Of a DNA stretch of 64,000 nt, positions 44,430 to 52,796 are shown piece after piece. Made by a program: the position numbers and the translations under genes. The DNA is from Burkholderia seminalis DSM 23518. Lineage in GTDB: Bacteria; Pseudomonadota; Gammaproteobacteria; Burkholderiales; Burkholderiaceae. Position 1 is the first letter of the stretch; every line of letters starts with the position of its first letter. A model generated the notes under the pieces. That model ran no database searches. It had not been told where the DNA came from and was given only the letters and a program-made list of their open reading frames with translations. The stretch spans positions 31,638 through 95,637 of the forward strand of contig NZ_CADFDK010000004.1 of assembly GCF_902832885.1 (NCBI RefSeq), read 5' to 3'.

Positions 44430-44756
44430 CGCCAGTCTGCACGCCGTGTGCAAGCCGGTGCGCTGCGGCCGGCATTGCACAAGAATGCTTCGCGAATCAC
44501 GGTGCGCGCGCCGTTTCGGCCGCGCCGCCCCGATGTCGTCGGCCCGCGAAGCCGTACGTTCAGGCAACATCAATCTTTCGAACGACTTACGAATCGCGTC
44601 GTTCCGGCCAGGCCACCACGTGCCGCGCTCCGCGTGCGCGTCGATCTCCCTTTACTCGACACCGTCGTGTAACAAGTCGAACATAGCATCTCGGCGTCGA
44701 TATGACCGACGCGGGTTCGCGTCCGTGTCACGTCATCACCCCCACGGAGAACCGTT
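44430..44756. other. Intergenic region after liuD, no gene seen
   Basis: 327 bases between liuD and the small lipoprotein gene. No convincing reading frame, clear terminator or repeat was found. The promoter for the lipoprotein and phospholipase genes should lie here; GGAGA precedes the lipoprotein ATG. Confidence 0.4.
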
Positions 44757-44960
44757 ATGCGAAAGTCGGCCCTGCGGCCTTTCGCGGTCGTTGGCCTGAT
44801 CGCGCTGACAGCCCTCCTCGGCGCCTGCAACGACGACCTGACCGCACCCGCCGCGCCCGTCGCGCAGCAGAAGGCCGCGTGCGGCGGCGCCGTCGTCGCC
44901 ACCGCGCAGATGCATTGCCCGCCGGGTTTCACCGCACCGGCATCGTCGCCCGCTTCCTGA
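44757..44960 (+). CDS. Small lipoprotein upstream of phospholipase C
   Basis: 67 aa. MRKSALRPFAVVGLIALTAL is a signal peptide that ends in a lipobox (LLGAC), so Cys24 is likely lipidated. The mature peptide of about 44 residues has two more Cys (AACGGAVVA and MHCPPGF) and several Pro. A ribosome site (GGAGA) precedes the ATG. It lies 42 bases before plcN on the same strand and may be co-transcribed. I do not recognise the family; a chaperone or anchor role for the enzyme is possible but unsupported. Confidence 0.6.
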   Translation: MRKSALRPFAVVGLIALTALLGACNDDLTAPAAPVAQQKAACGGAVVATAQMHCPPGFTAPASSPAS

Positions 44961-45002
44961 TACCGGCTGTTTTCACCAGAAATCCAATCACGAGCAACCA
45001 GC

Positions 45003-47117
45003 ATGGCCAACCATTCGCGACGCGATTTTCTGAAGTTCTCCGCCGGTCTCGCCGGCGCGACCGCCGCCACCGCACTGCTTCCCGAGTCGATCCGCAAGGC
45101 GCTGGCGATCGAGCCGAATTCCGTGACGGGCACGATCCAGGATGTGCAGCACATCGTCGTGTTCATGCAGGAGAACCGCTCGTTCGATCACTACCTCGGC
45201 CACCTGAGCGGCGTGCGCGGCTACAACGATCGCTTCCCCGTCACGCTGCCGAACGGCAAGCCGGTGTGGTTCCAGCCGCGGCAGGAGGACAAGACGAGCG
45301 TGATCGCGCCGTTCCGCTACGACACGACCAACCCGGGCGTCAACGCGCAATGCATTGGCGGCCTGCCGCATACGTGGGCGACGACGCACGGCGCGATCGA
45401 CAACGGCCGCGCGGATCAGTGGGCCGTACAGAAGTCGAACATGACGATGGGCTATCACGTTCGCGACGACATCCCGTTCCATTACGCGCTCGCGGATGCG
45501 TTCACGGTGTGCGACCACTACTTCTGCTCGATTCCGGGCAACACGCACCCGAACCGCATGTACCTGATGACGGGCATGGTCGATCCGCTCGGCACGGGCG
45601 GCGGCCCGCTGCTCGACAACACCGACTACATCGACAACCCGTTCGACAAGGTCCAGTTGCCGCCCTTCAGCTGGACGACCTACCCGGAGCGGCTCGAGAA
45701 GGCCGGCATCTCGTGGCAGATCTACCAGCAGGGCACCGGGTTCGACAACTTCACCGGCAACTACGGCACGAACATGCTCGCGTGCTTCAACAACTTCGTG
45801 AATGCGCCGGCCGGTTCGTCGCTGCAGACGCGCGGGATGAGCACGCGCCCGATCACGCAGCTGAAGGCCGACGTGCAGGCCAACGCGCTGCCGCAGGTCT
45901 CGTGGCTGCTGCCGCCCGCCGCGTATTCGGAGCATCCGAAGTTCACGCCGCTGTACGGCGCGTACTACCTGTCGACGATCCTCGATGCGCTGACGTCGAA
46001 CCCGGACGTATGGAGCAAGACCGTCCTGCTGATCATGTACGACGAGAACGACGGCTTCTTCGACCACGTCGTGCCGCCGTCGGCGCCGACGCTGCCGGGC
46101 TCGGGCATGAGCACGGTGGACGTGTCGCTCGAGCGGCACAATGTCGTGACGTCGACGCAGGCCGGCACGTATACGGCCGACAACCTGCCGTACGGCCTCG
46201 GCCCGCGCGTGCCGATGTTCGTCGTGTCGCCGTGGTCGAAGGGCGGCTTCGTGTGCTCGCAGGTCTTCGATCACACGTCGGTGCTGCAATTCATCGAGAA
46301 GCGCTTCGGCGTGATCGAAACCAACATCTCGCCGTGGCGCCGCGCGATCTGCGGCGACCTGACGTCGGCGCTCGATTTCTCCAGATCGGATGCCACGCTG
46401 CCGACGTTGCCGAGTACGCAGGCATATGTCGCGCAGGCGGACCTGCAATGCTCGCGCGCGTCGTCGCAGACGGCGCCGGCCAGCACCGCGCAGCAGGTCG
46501 TGACGGCGCAGGAACCCGGCACGCGGCCGGCTCGCGCGCTGCCGTACGAGCTGCACGTGACGGGCCGGCTCCAGGCGCAAGGTTATGCGGTGACGTTCGC
46601 CAATTCGGGCACGCAGGGCGCGCACTTCTGGGTCTATACGGGCGATCCGACCGCGATGCCGCGCCGTTATACGGTCGAGGCCGGCAAGCAGTTGACCGAC
46701 ACGTGGGCGCTCGACGCGAACGGCAACTACCTGGTGAGCGTGTGGGGGCCGAACGGCTATTTCCGGCGCTTTGCGGGTTCGGCCGCCGCGGATGCCGCCG
46801 CGAAGCCTGAAATCACGCCGTGCTACGACGTGGCGAACGGCGACGTCTATGTCACGATCGCCAATGCGGGCACCGGCACGCTCACGGTCACGGCGACCGA
46901 TGTCGCGTACGGCGGCGCGGCGCGCACGTTGACGATTCCCGCCGGGCAGCGCATCGAAGCGCGCTGGGACCTGTCGTGCAGCAGCCAGTGGTACGACCTG
47001 CAGTTCGCGGTGGCCGGCAACGCGGGCTGGACGCGCCGCATCGCGGGGCACGTCGAAACCGGCAGGGCCAGCGTCACCGATCCGGCGGCCGTCGCGCCGA
47101 CGATCACGCCGATCTGA
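45003..47117 (+). CDS. plcN: Tat-secreted phosphocholine-specific phospholipase C
   Basis: 704 aa. The Tat signal is SRRDFLKFSAGLAGATAAT. IVVFMQENRSFDHYLGHLSGVRG is the catalytic metal-site motif of the AcpA/PLC phosphoesterase family, followed by YALADAFTVCDHYFCSIPGNTHPNR and LLIMYDENDGFFDHVVPP. At the C terminus two DUF756-type beta domains are visible (LPYELHVTGRLQAQGYAVTF and CYDVANGDVYVTIANAG), as in PlcN/PlcH of Pseudomonas and Burkholderia. It cleaves phosphatidylcholine or sphingomyelin outside the cell and can supply phosphate or act in virulence. plcN versus plcH naming is by family resemblance. Confidence 0.88.
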   Translation: MANHSRRDFLKFSAGLAGATAATALLPESIRKALAIEPNSVTGTIQDVQHIVVFMQENRSFDHYLGHLSGVRGYNDRFPVTLPNGKPVWFQPRQEDKTSVIAPFRYDTTNPGVNAQCIGGLPHTWATTHGAIDNGRADQWAVQKSNMTMGYHVRDDIPFHYALADAFTVCDHYFCSIPGNTHPNRMYLMTGMVDPLGTGGGPLLDNTDYIDNPFDKVQLPPFSWTTYPERLEKAGISWQIYQQGTGFDNFTGNYGTNMLACFNNFVNAPAGSSLQTRGMSTRPITQLKADVQANALPQVSWLLPPAAYSEHPKFTPLYGAYYLSTILDALTSNPDVWSKTVLLIMYDENDGFFDHVVPPSAPTLPGSGMSTVDVSLERHNVVTSTQAGTYTADNLPYGLGPRVPMFVVSPWSKGGFVCSQVFDHTSVLQFIEKRFGVIETNISPWRRAICGDLTSALDFSRSDATLPTLPSTQAYVAQADLQCSRASSQTAPASTAQQVVTAQEPGTRPARALPYELHVTGRLQAQGYAVTFANSGTQGAHFWVYTGDPTAMPRRYTVEAGKQLTDTWALDANGNYLVSVWGPNGYFRRFAGSAAADAAAKPEITPCYDVANGDVYVTIANAGTGTLTVTATDVAYGGAARTLTIPAGQRIEARWDLSCSSQWYDLQFAVAGNAGWTRRIAGHVETGRASVTDPAAVAPTITPI

Positions 47118-47130
47118 CGGTATCCGGTGC

Positions 47131-47170
47131 GACGACGCACCGGCCGGCAGGAGCCGGCCGGCGCGTCGTC
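47131..47170. terminator. Bidirectional terminator hairpin
   Basis: Arms of 18 bases at 47131-47148 and 47153-47170 pair with one mismatch around loop AGGA. It starts 13 bases after the plcN stop and 29 bases from the end of the convergent glycosyltransferase gene, so it probably ends both transcripts. It is among the strongest hairpins in the window. Confidence 0.75.
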
Positions 47171-47199
47171 CTTGCGGGTTCGATGCCGAAGCGGCGGTG

Positions 47200-48519
47200 T
47201 CAGCCCGGCAGCCCGTCGTCATGCGCCATCATCAGCGCGCGCATCGCCGACCACATGCCGTAGTAGTGCACGATGTAGCTGTCCGCGCGGCGGAACAGCC
47301 AGGGCGTGTTGAAGCTGACGAGATCGGCCACGCCTTCGCCGTGCAGTTGCCCGTCGCGCTCCATCGCGCGAATGAAATGCAGCTGGTCGCCGTCGCTCGC
47401 GTAGACGCTCGACCGGTCGTGCAGCGCGGCGATCGTCGTCATCAGGTCGCGCAGCATCGCGTCGTTGCGTTCGGTGCGGCGGAACGCCATCACGCCCGAG
47501 TTGAACGCCCACTGGCCGATATCCTGCGCGAGCAGCCAGTCGCGCCCGTCGAGCAACGGTTCCAGCGGCTGCTGCTGATTCGCGATCAGTACGTCGGCAT
47601 CGAGCCACACGACCCATTCATGATGCTGCAGGTACGCGTGCAGCAGCCACGGCTTGAACCAGTTGCCCGTTGCGTTCAGCCCGATCTCCGCGGGGATGTC
47701 GCGATGCACGTGGAGCGTGTAGCCGTGCGTGTCGCAGTAGCGCCGGAAATTGCGTTCGGCGACGCGGGCGTAGCTGCCGATGTTCGGCGTGTACAGCATC
47801 ATCAGCGCGATCGGCCGGCCGGGATTGTACGTGCAGCGCTCGGCGGCTTCGTCCGGTGCGGCCGCGGCATGATCGAACGAGAACATCGGCCGGCCGGTGG
47901 CGCGGCAGCGATTGACGTACGCGACGAGCGTGTCGCGAAAACGCGGCGTCGCGCCCTTGCGCGCGGGATCGTGCGGCGTGTCGTCGATGCTGATCGCGAA
48001 GGTGGGCTCGCGGCTCCACATCGGATCGAGATGGGGGCCGCACGGCATGACGGCGTACAACCCGTCGATCAATTCCAGGTAGCGATGCGTGTCGAGCCCA
48101 TCGAACAGCGCGGCCTCCGACGTCAGCTTCGGCTCGCTGCCGAGCTTGCAGCGCTGCACGAGCTGCGTCACGATCGCGCGCACGTCCGCCGTGTTGCGCC
48201 AGATCTGCACGTCGACCTGCGGCAGCGGCGGCGCGAACGCGTCGACCAGCAGCATGTCGCGCCCGGCCATCAGGCGTTCGAGCGCGACGGGCTCGATGAT
48301 CGCCGCGTCTTCGCCGAGCAGCAGCACGAGTGCGTCGGGCTGCGCGCCGCGCAGTACGTGGAGCAGCGATTCGTAGCGATACAGCGGCCGCAACGGCAGC
48401 GCCTGCGGCATCGCGGACGCATCGACGATCTCGTGACGATAGCCGTGCGCCTGCGCGTACCAGCGGTGATTCTCGAGACTGGCGGGCGCGGGTTGGCTGA
48501 AATGGCTGAGGACGATCAT
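47200..48519 (-). CDS. Two-domain glycosyltransferase (GT34/GMA12-like C-terminal half)
   Basis: 439 aa from ATG 48519, overlapping the methyltransferase stop by four bases (ATGA). The C-terminal half (about 235-439) has the GT-A features RNFRRYCDTHGYTLHVHRD, WFKPWLLHAYLQHHEWVVW and the metal-binding LDADVLIAN, then DWLLAQDIGQWAFNSGVMAFR. The N-terminal half aligns with the same order: ENHRWYAQAHGYRHEIV, RYESLLHVLRGAQPDALVLLL and GEDAAIIEP where DxD should be, then GRDMLLVDAF. It therefore looks like a tandem duplication with an N-terminal copy that has lost the DxD. It should transfer a sugar in the cytoplasm. It is co-transcribed with the methyltransferase. Confidence 0.72.
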   Translation of the reverse strand: MIVLSHFSQPAPASLENHRWYAQAHGYRHEIVDASAMPQALPLRPLYRYESLLHVLRGAQPDALVLLLGEDAAIIEPVALERLMAGRDMLLVDAFAPPLPQVDVQIWRNTADVRAIVTQLVQRCKLGSEPKLTSEAALFDGLDTHRYLELIDGLYAVMPCGPHLDPMWSREPTFAISIDDTPHDPARKGATPRFRDTLVAYVNRCRATGRPMFSFDHAAAAPDEAAERCTYNPGRPIALMMLYTPNIGSYARVAERNFRRYCDTHGYTLHVHRDIPAEIGLNATGNWFKPWLLHAYLQHHEWVVWLDADVLIANQQQPLEPLLDGRDWLLAQDIGQWAFNSGVMAFRRTERNDAMLRDLMTTIAALHDRSSVYASDGDQLHFIRAMERDGQLHGEGVADLVSFNTPWLFRRADSYIVHYYGMWSAMRALMMAHDDGLPG

Positions 48520-49211
48520 CGCGCGCTCCGCAGGCCGGGAAGCGGCCTGCGCCGCAAGCGTTCGCGAACGCTCTCCATGTTCCAGAGCCCGAGGCAGCGA
48601 TCGGACATCGGCACGGTGCCGATGTCGCCCCCGTAGATGATGCATTCGTTGCTGCCTTCGACGAGCAGCGTCAGCGGCGGGGCGAGGTCGAACGGCGGCA
48701 TCTCGAGGTTGATGGGCGTCCACTGGCCGGTCGCGATTGCCGCGTTGCGCGGATAGCTGCGATAGATGAAGGTCGTGGTCAGCAGATAGCGCGCGCGGGT
48801 CGCGGCGAAACGCTCGAACGCGCGGAACACGTCGGCGTGCGAAAAGTGGAACAGGCAGTCGCGGCAGAGGATCAGGTCGGCATCCGGCAACGGATCCCGC
48901 AACAGGTCGAGATGCACGAACCGGCGGTTCGGCGCCGCCCACGTTGCCTGGTTGGCCGCCACGAGGTTTTGCACGATGTCGGCGCCGATGTAGTCGATGC
49001 CGTCGAGGTCGACATGGCGCATCCAGTTGAAATCGCCGCACGGCGCATCGAGCATCGAACGCACGCCGAAGCGGCGCAGCAATCCCGGCAGCTCGCGAAT
49101 GACCTGCACGGTGTTTTTCAGCTCCGAACCCCACCCGGACACGCTTTCCTGCGAGTGCCACCCCTGTTCGTCGTGGATCTTCTGGAAGACTTGCGCGGCA
49201 TCGTGGTCCAT
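48516..49211 (-). CDS. Class I SAM-dependent methyltransferase
   Basis: 231 aa from ATG 49211; AAAGG eight bases upstream favours it over an ATG 21 bases further out. Motif I is SMLDAPCGDFNWMRHVD, motif II is in IDYIGADIVQNLV, and DADLILCRDCLFHF is the motif IV/post-II region. PFDLAPPLTLLVEGSNECI ends the fold. It is translationally coupled to the glycosyltransferase, so a sugar or glycan is a plausible substrate. DUF2827 gene at 49491 is divergent, with 279 bases between that show no gene. Confidence 0.78.
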   Translation of the reverse strand: MDHDAAQVFQKIHDEQGWHSQESVSGWGSELKNTVQVIRELPGLLRRFGVRSMLDAPCGDFNWMRHVDLDGIDYIGADIVQNLVAANQATWAAPNRRFVHLDLLRDPLPDADLILCRDCLFHFSHADVFRAFERFAATRARYLLTTTFIYRSYPRNAAIATGQWTPINLEMPPFDLAPPLTLLVEGSNECIIYGGDIGTVPMSDRCLGLWNMESVRERLRRRPLPGLRSAR

Positions 49212-49490
49212 TCTGTCAGCCTTTCTTGTCATCGAGGTGCGGCGTGGTCGTGTGCGTGCCCGCTCGAATACCCCGGAAAAGCCTGCCGGCCGGTGGCGCA
49301 GCGGGTGGCATGAGTATCGCATAACGATCCGGCGGATTTGCACGGCCGCGGCGGGCGCTGACCATGTCTGACAGTGTGCGGACGGCGCTCCGCTAGAATG
49401 CCGGGTTGGCCGCCGCCGCTTGACGCGGGCGGCGCTTCGCGCGCTACACTGCGCCATGCCGCTCCCATTCAACCTTCCATCCTGCCGACG

Positions 49491-50633
49491 ATGACGTCTC
49501 CTGTCCTGAACGGCCTGCGCATCGGTATCACGATCGGACTGCGTGCCCCTGACGAAAGCCTGTGGATCAACGGCATCAAGCAGAACGCGCTGTTTCTCGC
49601 GAAGCTGCTGATGGCGTCGCCGCACGGCTACCGCGTGACGCTGGTCAACACCACCGACGTGCCGCTCACCGACGCGCTGCCGTGGGACCGCAACGTGTAC
49701 GACACGCGCGCGTTCGCCGACATGAAGGATGCGCTCGACGTGGTGATCGAGCTCGGCGGCCAGATCGACGGCGAGCAGACGGCCTACCTGAAAGCACGCG
49801 GCGCGAAGCTCGTCAGCTATTGCTGCGGCGTCGAGTACATCAACGCGATGGAGTCGATGCTGTTCGGCCGCCGGCTGTGGGATTCGCTGTTCATCAACCG
49901 CGGCTACGACGAGGTATGGGCGATTCCGCAGATCGCGCCTTCGTCGCTGCCGTTCCTGCAGTCGCTGCGCCGCTGCCCGGGGCGCGTCGTGCCGTTCGTG
50001 TGGGATCCGATGTTCCTCACCGCACGCGCGCAGACGTTGCCCGAGCACGGCGAATACCGGCCACGCAGCGAGCCCGGCAAGCGGCTGACGGTGATGGAGC
50101 CGAACCACAACGTCGTGAAGTTCTGCGTGTATCCGATGCTGATCATCGACGAAGCGTATCGGCGCGACCCCGACGCGATCTGCTTCACGCACGTGACGAA
50201 CGCCGATCGCCTCGCGCACGACAGCCCCGAGTTCGTGATGCTGATGAATTACCTGGACATCGTGCGCGCGGGCAAGGCGAGCTTCGTCGGTCGCTTCGAC
50301 ACGCCGGTGTTCCTGGCCGACCTGACCGACATCGTCGTGTCGCACCAATGGTCGAACCCGCTGAACTACTTCTATTTCGACGTGTGCTGGCAGGGTTATC
50401 CGCTCGTGCACAACGCGAGCCTCGCGCCCGACCTCGGCTACTACTATCCGGACAACGACGTGCAGCAGGGCGCCGACGCGCTGCTGCGTGCGCTGCATAC
50501 GCACGACGACGACTGGGAAGCATACACGCGGCGCCAGCGGGAGATCCTCGGCCGCTACACGTCGGCGAATCCGGCGCTCGTCGCCGAGTACGACGCGCTG
50601 CTCGCGAACCTGATCGGCACGCCGGCCGCATAA
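49491..50633 (+). CDS. DUF2827 protein, putative glycosyltransferase (paralogue 1)
   Basis: 380 aa from ATG 49491. It shares with the three paralogues at 54795, 56451 and 57620 an N-terminal DESLWINGIKQNALFLAKLL block, a central MEPNHNVVKFCVYPML (E-P-N-x3-K...P-M-L), and a C-terminal IVVSHQWSNPLNYFYFD...GYPLVHN...LGYYYPDND block. The layout of two Rossmann-like halves with a conserved Glu-Pro-Asn in the second half suggests a GT-B glycosyltransferase; that is inference. It is the only copy on the plus strand and the most diverged of the four. A hairpin follows at 50728. Confidence 0.75.
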   Translation: MTSPVLNGLRIGITIGLRAPDESLWINGIKQNALFLAKLLMASPHGYRVTLVNTTDVPLTDALPWDRNVYDTRAFADMKDALDVVIELGGQIDGEQTAYLKARGAKLVSYCCGVEYINAMESMLFGRRLWDSLFINRGYDEVWAIPQIAPSSLPFLQSLRRCPGRVVPFVWDPMFLTARAQTLPEHGEYRPRSEPGKRLTVMEPNHNVVKFCVYPMLIIDEAYRRDPDAICFTHVTNADRLAHDSPEFVMLMNYLDIVRAGKASFVGRFDTPVFLADLTDIVVSHQWSNPLNYFYFDVCWQGYPLVHNASLAPDLGYYYPDNDVQQGADALLRALHTHDDDWEAYTRRQREILGRYTSANPALVAEYDALLANLIGTPAA

Positions 50634-50727
50634 GGCTCGATTTTCCACGGCGTACTTTCATGGCGCCGTCGGCCGCCATCGGGGTTGTCCCGCCCTAATG
50701 TCTGACGAAATGGTGCCGTTAAAAAAG

Positions 50728-50758
50728 AAACCGCCGAACCCGATCGGTTCGACGGTTT
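50728..50758. terminator. Bidirectional hairpin after the plus-strand DUF2827 gene
   Basis: Arms AAACCGCCGAACC (50728-50740) and GGTTCGACGGTTT (50746-50758) pair with one mismatch around CGATC. A run of six A precedes it and TTTT ends it, so U tracts exist on both strands. Confidence 0.7.
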
Positions 50759-51431
50759 TGAAGGCACGAAATTGACGGCTCCGAGGGAAGTCCGTCGGAA
50801 ACAATTTTATAGGTTAACAAGTCTTTAAGATTGTTAAATATGGTTCAATTCATAATCATCATATAAATAAAACTTGATATTATTGATTTGACGCGGTGAA
50901 TTCTGTTTCGAGATTAAATAATGTCGTTTGCAGCGAGAAAATTGAATGCTGCGGTGATCGAATGATGCGCGGCGGCCGGTTTCCGGCGGATGGCGGGCCG
51001 GGTCGAGGGCTTGCGTCGCGGGCTTGCGTCGCGGGCCCGTGCATCAATGGAAAACGGTGATTCGTGCATCTGCTTTAGTCTGATCAATTAACGATTTTTC
51101 GATTTGCAGTCCCGTAATGTCGTGAAAGAAATCGATTCGGATAAAACTGTCCGGGCGATGAAGATAAGCGAGCTGGATTCGAGGTTCCGTATTTTGTGTT
51201 GTGTAACCTGTCGCACTGTCGGCATGATGCGTGCATGGTGTATTGGCAGTAGTTGAATATCACTGAAAATATCGAATTTGACGGCGCGCCGAAGCGAAAA
51301 GTACGCTCCCGGAAAAAATCGTCATAACAGGATGGGCCGGGTAGGCGGCGGAGCGCGTCAGGGTAGGTTTGCTCCGCGTGTTTGTTGAGGTCGAGCCGCG
51401 ATCGGCGGCTCGCCATTTGCCGGAGCGCCGG
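50759..51431. other. AT-rich intergenic stretch, no gene seen
   Basis: From about 50766 to 51330 the sequence is far richer in A+T than the rest of the window (runs near 50820-50890 and 51075-51110). No frame looks coding. A 13-base direct repeat GGGCTTGCGTCGC occurs twice in tandem at 51007-51032. The composition could mark transferred DNA or a binding region for a xenogeneic silencer (inference). Confidence 0.5.
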
Positions 51432-52235
51432 ATGAATGCGGTCGAAGCTCGCCTGGAGGCGAATCGGGAAGCGAATCGTGACGAAATCGATCTCGTGTTC
51501 GGCGCCCCCGACGATCATGCCGACCTCGCGTCGGTACGCAGTTTCGTGGAAAGCCGGCTCGGGTTCGCGCACGAACCGGTGTGCCGGGCCGACCTGTCGG
51601 GCGGTGTGCTGTATCAGGAGCGTCTGGCGCGGTTGCGCTGGGGCGAGCGCGATGCGCTGCCGCCGCTCGCATTCCTGCCGCGCCTCGAGGCGCTCGGGCT
51701 GATGCGCTGGTTCGACCGGCTCGTGGTCGGCCGGACGATCGACGCGCTGCGCGCCGATCCGGCCGCGGTGCTCGGTTGCAACGTCGCGGCGGCGAGCGCG
51801 GTCGTCGACGACGCGTGGCTGGCGATTTTCAGGCGGCTCGAGCGCGAGCCGTCGGTGGCGGCGCGGCTGGTGGTCGAGATCACGGAGACGGGGCCGCTGA
51901 ACCCCGTCGCGGGCCGGTCGTTCGTGAACCGCTTCCGGCAGGCCGGTTGCCGGATCGCGATCGACGATTTCGGCGTCGGTTTCAGCGCATTGAACAATCT
52001 GGTGGTCGGCAATCCCGACATCGTGAAGCTCGACCGGTCGGTCTTGTCGATGATCAAGCGCAACGCGATCGGGCGTTACCAGTTCCGCAGGCTGATCGCG
52101 TTCGCGCACGAAGGCGCGCGGCACGTCGTCGTCGAAGGCGTGGAGAGCGAGATCGACCGGCAGATCATCGTGGATGCCGGTGTCGCCTGGGCGCAGGGCA
52201 TCCGCTTTTCATGGCGGTCGCCGGCCGCCGTGTGA
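51432..52235 (+). CDS. Degenerate EAL-domain protein
   Basis: 267 aa from ATG 51432 with GGAG six bases upstream; a TTG 63 bases earlier is less likely. EAL-fold blocks are seen in order: EPVCRADLSGGVLYQERLARLRWG (where E-A-L should be, E-R-L is found), NVAAASAVV, VVEITETGPLN, RIAIDDFGVGFSALNNL, DIVKLDRSVLS and HVVVEGVESEID. The DDFG and K-x-D metal and base residues are kept, but the first motif is altered. It may be a weak or inactive c-di-GMP phosphodiesterase or a c-di-GMP sensor. It has no GGDEF, receiver or PAS domain. Confidence 0.72.
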   Translation: MNAVEARLEANREANRDEIDLVFGAPDDHADLASVRSFVESRLGFAHEPVCRADLSGGVLYQERLARLRWGERDALPPLAFLPRLEALGLMRWFDRLVVGRTIDALRADPAAVLGCNVAAASAVVDDAWLAIFRRLEREPSVAARLVVEITETGPLNPVAGRSFVNRFRQAGCRIAIDDFGVGFSALNNLVVGNPDIVKLDRSVLSMIKRNAIGRYQFRRLIAFAHEGARHVVVEGVESEIDRQIIVDAGVAWAQGIRFSWRSPAAV

Positions 52236-52314
52236 CGGCGCGGGAACGGGCGGGGCGGCGCGCACGACGCGCCGGTGCCGGGCGAGGGTGAGACGAATCG
52301 CAAAGGGGTGTGGC

Positions 52315-52731
52315 ATGGCGGGGACGAAGGCCGGAGCCGGAACGGGCACGCAGGCAACCGATGCGCGCGACCTGGTCGCGATCGCCGAACTGGCGGACAT
52401 GCTGTGGCAACTCGGCGCCGAGTCGACCGATGTGCCGATCGATGTCGCGCCGTACCTCGACGGCCTGAAGGCCGTCGCGCGCCGCATTCAGCGGATGAAA
52501 CCGATCGATGCCAACGGCCGCGAGCTGGCGGCGCGGCACTATTACGCGGGCGTCATCGCCGGCGCGTGCGGCGACGATTCGGCGATCGCGCGCGGCGTGT
52601 CCGACAGCCTCGCCAGGCAATCCGGCAGTGCAAGCGGGCAGGCGATCCGTTGTTTTGCCGTGCTCGCCCGCATGGGGCGGCGGCATGGCCGCGTGTTCGC
52701 CGCGCAAAGCGGCGATCGCGTGCCGGTGTAG
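52315..52731 (+). CDS. Hypothetical small protein next to the EAL gene
   Basis: 138 aa from ATG 52315, AAAGGGG upstream. Low-complexity Gly/Ala/Thr start, then an alpha-helical stretch LVAIAELADMLWQLGAESTD and VARRIQRMKPIDANGRELAARHYYAG. No signal peptide or known motif. It follows the EAL gene by 79 bases on the same strand and may be co-transcribed. It converges on the FkbM/TPR/GT gene. Confidence 0.55.
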   Translation: MAGTKAGAGTGTQATDARDLVAIAELADMLWQLGAESTDVPIDVAPYLDGLKAVARRIQRMKPIDANGRELAARHYYAGVIAGACGDDSAIARGVSDSLARQSGSASGQAIRCFAVLARMGRRHGRVFAAQSGDRVPV

Positions 52732-52796
52732 GGCAGCCGCCGCGCGTGCGGGCCCGCTGCGCCGCGGCGGCTCGGTCACGCGGCCAGTCAAGCCGG

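Noticed and set aside
41412-44573. Minus-strand frame of 1053 codons opposite liuC and liuD
   Set aside because: Shadow of liuCD with no family motif and a biased composition.
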